Positions 5,130-11,143 of a DNA stretch of 11,143 nt are shown in pieces (position 1 is the stretch's first letter; every line of letters begins with the position of its first letter). Position numbers and translations under genes: made by a program. The stretch comes from Thermoplasmatota archaeon (GTDB lineage: Archaea; Thermoplasmatota; Thermoplasmata; Halarchaeoplasmatales; Halarchaeoplasmataceae): NCBI GenBank assembly GCA_018610025.1, contig JAHENW010000071.1:1-11143 (forward strand), read 5' to 3'. The notes beneath the pieces are model-generated. The model was not told the origin of the DNA and made no database searches. It was given only the letters and a program-made list of their open reading frames with translations.

Positions 5130-7210
5130 CAGATACTATATCGAAAGAAAGGGAGGAGAAGATACTGGAGGACTTCCAGCGTATCTCCATAATCGATGAA
5201 GAGACCGCCGAACTGATACTGAGTTCTGGATTCACCAGTTTAAAGGATATTGCCGAGGCAGATATCGAAAAACTTTCCCAGATCGATGAACTGGACGACG
5301 ATAAGGCAGAGAAGATAAAGGAAGAAGCCGAAGAGCTATCGGAAGATGAGGATGAAAGTGAAGATGAACTCACGCAGTGGTTGACTGGAGAGAGTGATGA
5401 AGATCTGGGCGGGTTATTGGATGAAGAGATCGAAGGGGCAAAAGAGGGAAAAATCGCCACCGAATCAGAAGATAGTTCTTCAAGCCCGACGCTGGAGGAA
5501 GATGACCATCAAGCTCTTAAAGCATGGCTGAGTGGTGAACAGGATTCTATCTCTGAATGGCTGGGCGAGGAATCGTTCGAAGAGGAAAAGGAAGAGATAC
5601 AGGAAGAATTGGCAGAAAAAGAGACCGAGTTGGAAGAAACGAAGGACGAGATAGAGACACTGAAACAGCAACTGACTTCGAAACTAGAAGAGATAGAAAC
5701 CGGGGAATACGACGCCGAGGAGCTTATCCAGGAGAATGCCGAATTGAGGGAAGAAGCGAACAGATTAGAAGGTGAAATAGAGGAACTAAGAGAGGAGAAG
5801 AACGAACTGGAAGAAGAGATGGAGGAGATAAAACAGGGCAGCGTGGCCATGGTGAAATACCTGAAAAATCAGAAGAAGAAGGACGCCGTGGCCGCTGGAG
5901 GTGACGAACTCGACGAGGCGAGCCAAGAGAGGATAAAGGAATTAGAGGAAGAAAATGAAGAACTGAGGGAGAAGATAGATCGGCTAGAATCTACGCAACC
6001 CTCCGAAGACCTCTCAGATATGGCCGATTCGGAGGTAAAAGAAGAACTGGGGAGAACGAAGGACCTGCTTGAGCAGAAAAAAGAGGAGGTCGAAGAGAAA
6101 AATAGAAAGATCCAGGACCTCCAGGATGATCTATCGATGAAGAAGGAGGAACTGGAGGACTTGAGGGAAAAGCTGGAGTACAAAGAGAACGAACTCCAGC
6201 AGAGGGAAGAGGACCTAGAGCATAGAGAAGAGGTCATAAGGAAGGAAAGGCAGGAACTGCAGCAGTTGAAGGATGAATTTGGAGGTACCACTGAAAAGGA
6301 GAGGAAGAGAAGGCTCCAAGAACTGGAAAAAGAGATCGATCAGAAGGAACAGGAACTGAAGGCCAAAGAAGAATATATCGATCAGAAGGAGAGAGAACTG
6401 AGGGCCAGAGAAGAAGAATTGATAGACGAAGAGATAGAGGAAAGAGAAGAGGAGATCCTTCAAGAGATCGAGCAGGAGAAGGCGAAGACCGGTACTCCGA
6501 GGCTAGACGACCTCATGTTGGGAGGGATACCACTGGGATCAAACGTTTCCATCTATGGACCGCCCCATGTGGGTAAAGAGGTCATGGTGAATACCTTCAT
6601 GGCGGAGGGTATAGAGAAGGGGGTGCCAGCGATTTGGGTTACCACTGACAAGACGATAGAAGATATAAGAGAGGAGATGAAATACGTCCTGCCGACCTAC
6701 GGGGAGTACGAGAAGAGGGGCATCATATACTACGTAGATGCCTACTCGTCCAGTATGGGTGAGATAGATGAAGAGGAAAGAGAAAAGGATTATGTGGCCT
6801 ACATAGAAGAGCAATCAGATGTTAAGGCCATCACCCAACAGGTGGACGAGTTCGCTGATGAGATCAAGAAAGACAATAAGTACTACCGGATGGCCTTCGA
6901 ATCCGTTTCGACTCTCATCGCTTATCTAGACACAGCTACTACCTTCCGGACTTTACAGCCTTTCTCCGGCAGGAGGAAGAAGGACAAGGCAGTGTCTATG
7001 TATACTCTTGAGAAGGGGATGCACACAGAACAGGATATCTCGATGCTAGGCCATATGATGGACGGGGAGATGGAATTCCAGGTCCAGGATCTCGAGACCA
7101 AGTTGAGGGTCCAAGGTTTGGGTGATGTCCAGACCCGAGATTGGGTCAAATATAATTCCAGCAAAACAGGCATCACCATGGGTTCGTTCTCACTGGATAC
7201 CATCAGATAA
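5069..7210 (+). CDS. Large coiled-coil protein with HhH domain and degenerate RecA/KaiC-like ATPase domain
   Basis: 713 residues, very acidic. Residues 28-90 look like a helix-hairpin-helix domain (ILSSGFTSLKDIAEAD) of the type at the N-terminus of RadA or C-terminus of NusA. Residues 100-170 hold repeated short motifs, QWLTGE (103-108), AWLSGE (152-157) and EWLGEE (163-168), in an acidic, low-complexity stretch. Residues 170-470 form a long Glu/Lys/Leu coiled coil with one break near 270-285. Residues 474-713 match the RecA-superfamily KaiC/RAD55 type: GTPRLDDLMLGGIPLGSNV, then the P-loop position GPPHVGKE (497-504). Here the usual GK[ST] is GKE, and the Walker B position reads YRMAFES. ATP hydrolysis is therefore doubtful. 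The start is ATG 5069; only a weak GGAG lies upstream. Twelve bases separate it from the membrane protein gene, so the two probably work together, perhaps as a scaffold or signalling pair at the membrane. Role unknown. Confidence 0.8.
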   Translation: MSGSSQGGSTGKDSSSKESLADTISKEREEKILEDFQRISIIDEETAELILSSGFTSLKDIAEADIEKLSQIDELDDDKAEKIKEEAEELSEDEDESEDELTQWLTGESDEDLGGLLDEEIEGAKEGKIATESEDSSSSPTLEEDDHQALKAWLSGEQDSISEWLGEESFEEEKEEIQEELAEKETELEETKDEIETLKQQLTSKLEEIETGEYDAEELIQENAELREEANRLEGEIEELREEKNELEEEMEEIKQGSVAMVKYLKNQKKKDAVAAGGDELDEASQERIKELEEENEELREKIDRLESTQPSEDLSDMADSEVKEELGRTKDLLEQKKEEVEEKNRKIQDLQDDLSMKKEELEDLREKLEYKENELQQREEDLEHREEVIRKERQELQQLKDEFGGTTEKERKRRLQELEKEIDQKEQELKAKEEYIDQKERELRAREEELIDEEIEEREEEILQEIEQEKAKTGTPRLDDLMLGGIPLGSNVSIYGPPHVGKEVMVNTFMAEGIEKGVPAIWVTTDKTIEDIREEMKYVLPTYGEYEKRGIIYYVDAYSSSMGEIDEEEREKDYVAYIEEQSDVKAITQQVDEFADEIKKDNKYYRMAFESVSTLIAYLDTATTFRTLQPFSGRRKKDKAVSMYTLEKGMHTEQDISMLGHMMDGEMEFQVQDLETKLRVQGLGDVQTRDWVKYNSSKTGITMGSFSLDTIR

Positions 7211-7222
7211 GGCGGGAAAAAC

Positions 7223-8590
7223 TTGAGTCTGAAGGTGGTTTTATCTACCGCTGTCACCATCGTACTTCTACCGGTGATGGCTACCGTTTTTTATATAGGA
7301 TATATCCACAAAAGAGAGTTGTTCGAAAGATTCGGTTTTGAGACCCCGGAGACCGGGATGATATTGATCGGCTCCATCGCAGGGTTGGTGGTGGATATAC
7401 CCGTAGTGGTCTCCAAGAGGGCGCTGTTGAACATAAACCTAGGCGGAGCCCTGATCCCCGTTATCGTCGGTGGTAGCCTTCTTCACAAGAAAAATATAGG
7501 ATTAAAAAGAGTGATACCGGGTGTAGCGGTTGTAGCAGCGGCTGCCTATTATTTCAGCAGACTGGAGCCCGAGCTCGGTATAGTCTCTGATTTTCCCTTC
7601 TTCTTCATACCCTCCCTTGCAGCACTGAGTATGGCTCTGGTGATGGAGAGAGGTGGGTATGACTCTATACCCTATGCCTACAGCACGGCGGTTTTTGGAG
7701 TGATAATAGGAGCCGACGTGATAAGGATACCCGTTCTCGTAAACATGGGGATACTGGGATCCATAGGAGGGGCAGGTATGATGGATCTGGTCTATCTATC
7801 GGGGCTCATAGCCTGCATGCCTTTGATCCTCTATTACCACTTCAGAACACCAGTGGGAGGGTCTAGGGATCCCCTCGATGAGAGCTTGAGGAAACTTCGA
7901 GAAGGAGACCTTCAGGATGCACTACTCAATGCCAAGAAGGCTGTAAGGAAGGAGATAGCTGCCACCCGTAGACTGCTGAAAAAGAATGGCTATGCCTTCG
8001 AGGAGGAGACTGAAGAGAATAAGGTATTTGAGCTGCTGTCCTTTGATAGATATAAAAGGGAAGATTATTTCACTTTGATGGGAAGCAAAAAAGGGGGAAA
8101 AGACTTCGCTCACAAGGCATTCTACACGGCTCGATTGATCAGGAGTGCCGTCAGAAGGAGGGTGAAAGATCTCTATACCGCTCTGGGAAATAGGATGATC
8201 GCCTATCTGATAGATATCGGGATCCTCTTCGTTCCCTTCGTCTTCTTTTTCATCACCAGAGAGGTGGGCTTGGCGGAGATAACCCAGGACCCCATGTCCT
8301 ATCCAGTGGTCTTGGGGGTGCTTTCCCTATTCATCTCAATACAATTTCTGTACTTTACAGTTATGGAATGGTACTTTGGAAGAAGTATCGGGAAGATGGC
8401 CATGGGCCTGAAGGTTTTTTCAGACGACTACACGGACATCTCCTTCGTACAGAGTGCGGCGAGGAACTCGGGAAGGTACGTTGATATCGTGCTCTTTTTC
8501 TATCTCGTGAGTATTGTATTGATATCCAAAGGTGAAGAGAACAGAAGGATCGGGGATTACCTGGGAGAAACTAAGGTCATGAAAAAATAA
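7223..8590 (+). CDS. DUF1614-like/RDD fusion integral membrane protein
   Basis: 455 residues from TTG 7223, with GGCGGG as a weak ribosome site 6 nt before it; GTG 7235 is an alternative. Residues 1-208 are a multi-helix membrane domain with INLGGALIPV (71-80), IIGADVIRIPVLV (161-173) and GSIGGAGMMDLVYLSGLIA (179-197), the pattern I associate with DUF1614. Residues 215-315 are soluble, helical and basic (LRKLREGDLQDALLNAKKA, TPR- or HEPN-like). Residues 318-455 are an RDD domain: NRMIAYLID (323-331), GRSIGKMAMGLKV (386-398) and RRIGDYLG (441-448) around three to four membrane helices. RDD domains are linked to transport of small solutes or ions, but no substrate can be inferred here. It follows the coiled-coil gene in one operon. 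The RDD part is firm; the DUF1614 call is from remembered motifs. Confidence 0.75.
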   Translation: MSLKVVLSTAVTIVLLPVMATVFYIGYIHKRELFERFGFETPETGMILIGSIAGLVVDIPVVVSKRALLNINLGGALIPVIVGGSLLHKKNIGLKRVIPGVAVVAAAAYYFSRLEPELGIVSDFPFFFIPSLAALSMALVMERGGYDSIPYAYSTAVFGVIIGADVIRIPVLVNMGILGSIGGAGMMDLVYLSGLIACMPLILYYHFRTPVGGSRDPLDESLRKLREGDLQDALLNAKKAVRKEIAATRRLLKKNGYAFEEETEENKVFELLSFDRYKREDYFTLMGSKKGGKDFAHKAFYTARLIRSAVRRRVKDLYTALGNRMIAYLIDIGILFVPFVFFFITREVGLAEITQDPMSYPVVLGVLSLFISIQFLYFTVMEWYFGRSIGKMAMGLKVFSDDYTDISFVQSAARNSGRYVDIVLFFYLVSIVLISKGEENRRIGDYLGETKVMKK

Positions 8591-8621
8591 ATAGCTAGAG
8601 CTATATCACCCCTTCGATATC

Positions 8622-9707
8622 ATGGAGACAAGGATCAAAAACATATTCAACCGGTTAGAAGAGGAGGTAGATGCGATATTTCTTTTCAATTCAACCAAAC
8701 CCCATCTGGATCTCACTTTCTTCTACGTCACTGGGCTCATCGAGGGACAGTTCGAAGGTAGCGGGGTACTCATCTCTCCCAACGGCACTGGAGAGATAGT
8801 GACCACCCGACTGGAAGAGGAGAGCGCAAAGAAATCCGATCTTCCGGTTACGGCAGTCAAGAAGAAAGAGGAGAGAGAGGAATGGATGGAAGATAACCTA
8901 GCTGGATTCGACAGGATAGGGGTCAACGCCACCGAATTGACCTATCATGCCTACAACAAGATCTCGGACGCCACCGATGCTGAGATAATCGATGTGTCTG
9001 ACGCCATCATAGACGCAAGGAACGTCAAGGACGACGAAGAGATAGAGAGATTGGAGAAGGCCTGTGATATAGCTTCTGAAGTGGCGGAAGAGATAACCGA
9101 TTTCATCGAAGAAGGGGTGAGAGAATACGAGATAGCAGCGGAACTTTCGTATATGATGAGGAAGAAGGGAGCTACCGGTGAGGCCTTCGAGACCATCTCT
9201 TCCAGCGGGCCCAATACCGCCGAACCACATTACACCTGCGGGGAGAGAAAGATAGAGAAAGGCGATTTCGTGCTCCTGGATTTTGGGGCCCTCCACGACC
9301 GATACCGCTCAGACATAACGCGCACTTACGTTGTGGGTGAAGCGACGGATAAGCAGCGCAGGATGTACCAGGTGGTACAGGAAGCACAGCAGGCGGCATT
9401 GGACAAGATAGGGCCAGGTATAAAGGGGGAAGAGGTGCACAACACCGCCGCTGAAGTCATAGACGATACGGAGTTCGAAGGTAGATTCACCCACGGTCTG
9501 GGACACAGCCTAGGTCTGTCTACCCATGATGGTTCCGGTCTTTCGCCTAGCGTTGACGTGACCCTGGAGCAAGGCATGGTATTTACGGTGGAGCCCGGCA
9601 TCTATCTGCCCGATGAGGGCGGAGTGAGGATAGAAGACGACATAGTGGTGACGGATGACGGTTGCAGGGTATTGACTTGTGCAGACAAGAGATTCAAGGT
9701 GATTTAA
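8622..9707 (+). CDS. pepQ: M24 family Xaa-Pro dipeptidase/aminopeptidase
   Basis: 361 residues, the normal length for archaeal prolidase-like enzymes. Residues 1-130 form the creatinase/prolidase N-terminal domain; 135-361 are the pita-bread metallopeptidase domain. All five metal ligands are present: D220 (VLLDFG), D231 (YRSDITRT), H295 (HGLGHSLGLSTHD), E324 (FTVEPGIY) and E338 (GVRIEDD). H203 and H302 are in the usual catalytic positions. The enzyme should bind two divalent metals and cut peptides next to proline in the cytoplasm, finishing protein turnover. ATG 8622 has no Shine-Dalgarno; A/T-rich sequence at 8586-8606 may be the promoter of a leaderless transcript. It stands alone. Whether it is a dipeptidase or an aminopeptidase cannot be settled from motifs, so the gene symbol is a best guess. 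Confidence 0.9.
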   Translation: METRIKNIFNRLEEEVDAIFLFNSTKPHLDLTFFYVTGLIEGQFEGSGVLISPNGTGEIVTTRLEEESAKKSDLPVTAVKKKEEREEWMEDNLAGFDRIGVNATELTYHAYNKISDATDAEIIDVSDAIIDARNVKDDEEIERLEKACDIASEVAEEITDFIEEGVREYEIAAELSYMMRKKGATGEAFETISSSGPNTAEPHYTCGERKIEKGDFVLLDFGALHDRYRSDITRTYVVGEATDKQRRMYQVVQEAQQAALDKIGPGIKGEEVHNTAAEVIDDTEFEGRFTHGLGHSLGLSTHDGSGLSPSVDVTLEQGMVFTVEPGIYLPDEGGVRIEDDIVVTDDGCRVLTCADKRFKVI

Positions 9708-9721
9708 GCCTCGATTTCGAC

Positions 9722-9734
9722 AAAATATATATAT
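9722..9734 (+). promoter_or_regulatory. TATA box of the AsnC-domain gene
   Basis: AAAATATATATAT starts 16 nt after the peptidase stop and is centred about 37 nt before TTG 9765. It leaves a short leader containing GGTGA four bases before the start codon. Confidence 0.5.
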
Positions 9735-9764
9735 CTAAGTATTCATAACACCCATGGTGAGAAA

Positions 9765-9998
9765 TTGGCGATAGGATTCGTCCTCATTAAAACTGCCCCG
9801 GCAGCTGAACGAGAGGTGTACAACATCTTGAAAGATCTGAAGGAAGTCGAAGAAGTCCACTCTCTATTTGGAGAGCACGACCTCATCGCCAAGATCCGTG
9901 CGGAGGACTTCAATAGGCTCGGGCAGGTCGTGGTGGACGAGATAAGGTCCATCGAGGGCGTTGAAGATACTAAAACGCTAACAGGTATAGAATTCTAA
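9765..9998 (+). CDS. Stand-alone Lrp/AsnC-type ligand-binding (RAM) domain protein
   Basis: 77 residues from TTG 9765, with GGTGA (9756-9760) as ribosome site. The whole protein is a single alpha-beta barrel of the AsnC/Lrp C-terminal type: beta start AIGFVLIKT, helix EREVYNILKDL, then VEEVHSLFGEHDLIAKI with the conserved G-x-x-D-[LI] turn, helix VVVDEIRSIEGVEDT and a final strand. There is no helix-turn-helix, so it cannot act as a DNA-binding regulator alone. In known relatives this domain forms dimers and octamers and binds amino acids. It may be an amino-acid sensor, or a partner of a full Lrp protein encoded elsewhere. The next gene starts 13 bases downstream and is probably cotranscribed. 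Confidence 0.88.
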   Translation: MAIGFVLIKTAPAAEREVYNILKDLKEVEEVHSLFGEHDLIAKIRAEDFNRLGQVVVDEIRSIEGVEDTKTLTGIEF

Positions 9999-10011
9999 AG
10001 GAGGAAAAAAA

Positions 10012-10311
10012 ATGGAAATGTTTCAATTCTTGACCGTGTTGTTGCTGACGTTCGGGCTAGGACTGCTGATCGCTGGTATATTCACGGCGTACTTCGGTAG
10101 AGGAAAGAGTCGAATGGTAGGGGCCGTTTTGGCCGTCTTAGGGATAGTGGTTGGTCTATTGACATGGCTCCTCCACAAATACCAGATGTATTTTGGAGAA
10201 GGATACGAGTTCATGGGAACACTGATAACGGCGATATCATACGTTGGTGCATTCCTGATCGGCGCAGTCATCGCTCTAGTCATATTCCTCGGAGCGATAA
10301 TGAAGACGTAG
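10012..10311 (+). CDS. Three-helix small membrane protein, function unknown
   Basis: 99 residues from ATG 10012, preceded by a strong AAAGGAGG (9997-10004) seven bases upstream. Three hydrophobic segments lie at about 5-27, 35-54 and 70-96. A positively charged turn (GRGKSR, 29-34) follows the first, and a charged, aromatic loop (LHKYQMYFGEGYEF) comes between the second and third. I do not recognise a family. It lies 13 bases after the AsnC-domain gene, so a link to sensing or transport of a small molecule is conceivable, but nothing in the protein shows it. The strong ribosome site supports real translation. Confidence 0.72.
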   Translation: MEMFQFLTVLLLTFGLGLLIAGIFTAYFGRGKSRMVGAVLAVLGIVVGLLTWLLHKYQMYFGEGYEFMGTLITAISYVGAFLIGAVIALVIFLGAIMKT

Positions 10312-10331
10312 ACCGGTGTAAGCACAAAAAC

Positions 10332-10360
10332 TATTTCTCCCTTTTTTCTTACCCCTTTTC
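10332..10360 (+). terminator. Pyrimidine/T-rich tract before purE, possible terminator
   Basis: The tract includes CCCTTTTTTCTTACCCCTTTT and ends at the purE ATG. It could end the upstream transcript. It also means purE has no Shine-Dalgarno and is probably leaderless. Confidence 0.4.
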
Positions 10361-10837
10361 ATGAAGGTAAAGATCATACTAGGAAGCAAGAGTGACTTGG
10401 ATATCGGAGAGAAGGCTACCAAGGTTCTGGATGATCTGGATATAGACTATCAGATGACCGTATCCTCGGCGCACAGGACTCCGGAAAGAACTAAGGAGAT
10501 AGTGGAAGGAGCTGAGGTCTACATCGCTGTTGCGGGCCTGGCAGCCGCTCTTCCCGGGGTGGTGGCCGCTCATACCGATAAGCCGGTGATAGGCGTACCG
10601 GTGAGCGGAAGGATGAACCTGGATTCCCTTCTATCCATAGTACAGATGCCTCCAGGAGTTCCCGTTGCCACGGTTGGTATGAACAGGGGAGACAACGCCG
10701 CAATACTGGCGGCCGAAATTTTGGGGAACAAGTACGACGATGTGAAAGAACGGTTGAAGGAATACAAGGAGAAGAGGAAGGAAAAGGTCTTTAAGGATGC
10801 TGAAGAAATAGAGAGTGAGTTCCATAGAGGAGATTGA
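10361..10837 (+). CDS. purE: N5-carboxyaminoimidazole ribonucleotide mutase (PurE)
   Basis: 158 residues, normal for the single-domain enzyme. PurE moves the carboxyl group of N5-CAIR to give CAIR in step 6 of IMP synthesis. Motifs: LGSKSD (7-12), SSAHRTPER (35-43, catalytic H38), [15 protein letters not shown] (56-70), PVIGVPV (75-81), [18 protein letters not shown] (88-105) and [10 protein letters not shown] (112-121). This is the class I layout rather than the class II CAIR-forming AIR carboxylase, but the familiar AAHLPG is AALPG-like here, with A63 at the His position. No purK is visible, so bicarbonate-level carboxylation of AIR may be handled by a gene elsewhere. ATG 10361 has no ribosome site. 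The guaA subunit gene starts one base after the stop, so the two form a purine operon. Confidence 0.93.
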   Translation: MKVKIILGSKSDLDIGEKATKVLDDLDIDYQMTVSSAHRTPERTKEIVEGAEVYIAVAGLAAALPGVVAAHTDKPVIGVPVSGRMNLDSLLSIVQMPPGVPVATVGMNRGDNAAILAAEILGNKYDDVKERLKEYKEKRKEKVFKDAEEIESEFHRGD

Positions 10838-10838
10838 A

Positions 10839-11143
10839 GTGCTGGACCCAGAAAAATTTATAGAGGAGAAAGTAGAGGAGATATCCCAGGTCGACGGGAA
10901 GGCCGTAGTGGGGTGCAGCGGCGGCGTTGACAGTACAGTAGCCTCGGTGATCGCCGGCGATGCGCTGGGAGACGACCTCCTTGCGATATACGTTGACACG
11001 GGATACATGAGGAAGGGAGAGACAGAAGAGATGGACGACCTTCTTTCTGATATGGATATAAACCACAAGATCATCGATGCTAGGGATGATTTCTATTCCG
11101 CCATGGAGGGAGTGAAGGACCCAGAGAAGAAGAGGAAGATCAT
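10839..11143 (+). CDS. guaAB: GMP synthase, ATP-pyrophosphatase subunit B (5' part, runs off the window)
   Basis: About 101 codons are present before the right edge. The start is GTG 10839, one base after the purE stop, with GAGGAG six bases upstream inside the end of purE; an in-frame GTG at 10815 is a less likely option. The N-terminus DPEKFIEEKVEEI leads straight into the P-loop SGGVDSTV, then IYVDTGYMRKGE and KDPEKKRKI, the signature of the GMP synthetase PPase domain. The enzyme adenylates XMP and aminates it to GMP. No glutamine amidotransferase domain precedes it. In archaea that domain is a separate protein, so ammonia would be supplied by a GuaA-A subunit encoded elsewhere. Coupling to purE fits purine synthesis. 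Confidence 0.94.
   Translation, partial: MLDPEKFIEEKVEEISQVDGKAVVGCSGGVDSTVASVIAGDALGDDLLAIYVDTGYMRKGETEEMDDLLSDMDINHKIIDARDDFYSAMEGVKDPEKKRKI

Noticed and set aside
5083..6463. Ser-rich and Phe/Leu-rich minus-strand frames
   Set aside because: They are the reverse complement of Glu/Lys-rich coiled-coil codons (GAA/GAG/GAT give TTC/CTC/ATC), a known source of false long frames.
9172..9601. Minus-strand frames within the M24 peptidase gene
   Set aside because: The plus-strand protein has all catalytic residues; the opposite frames have no family features.

Overview
The window looks like a stretch of archaeal (euryarchaeal) chromosome. The evidence is a free-standing GMP synthase ATP-pyrophosphatase subunit (no fused glutaminase), archaeal TATA-like boxes about 22-30 nt upstream of starts that lack a Shine-Dalgarno (leaderless genes), heavy use of AGA/AGG and ATA codons, a RecA/KaiC-like protein, a stand-alone Lrp/AsnC ligand-binding domain and a surface-anchored PKD protein. 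The proteins are rich in Glu and Asp. A Thermoplasmata-like or related uncultured euryarchaeon is a reasonable guess, but nothing here fixes the lineage. HypE implies that the organism makes a [NiFe]-hydrogenase.

Layout. (1) 1-181: the 3' end of an NAD-dependent L-threonine dehydrogenase of the epimerase family. (2) 223-810: a type 1 RNase H with a C-terminal topoisomerase-like Cys4 zinc ribbon. (3) 811-1599: about 790 bases without a protein gene. On the minus strand this holds tRNA-Ser(CGA) and three structured, tRNA-Ser-related units, called A, B and C here. They share tRNA end sequences and a hairpin that shows compensatory base changes. This RNA cluster is the most unusual part of the window. 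(4) 1600-3606: a secreted, membrane-anchored protein with lamin-tail, double phospholipase D and PKD domains. (5) Convergent with it, sharing its stop-codon bases, is hypE (minus strand, 3603-4664). (6) 4742-4927: a two-helix membrane protein divergent from hypE. (7) 5069-8590: a tight gene pair. The first encodes a coiled-coil protein with an HhH domain and a RecA/KaiC-like domain whose Walker A motif is degenerate. The second encodes a DUF1614-like/RDD fusion membrane protein. A possible leaderless 32-codon reading frame overlaps the start of the first gene. (8) 8622-9707: an M24 Xaa-Pro peptidase. (9) 9765-10311: an AsnC/Lrp ligand-binding domain protein and a three-helix membrane protein. 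(10) 10361-11143: purE and the start of the guaA ATP-PPase gene, a purine-synthesis pair separated by one base.

Most of the genes are housekeeping or short operons. The parts that are not explained by known families are the tRNA-Ser-related RNA cluster at 988-1505 and the coiled-coil RecA-like/RDD membrane pair at 5069-8590, which could be a membrane-associated scaffold or signalling module. No transposase, integrase or CRISPR array is visible.
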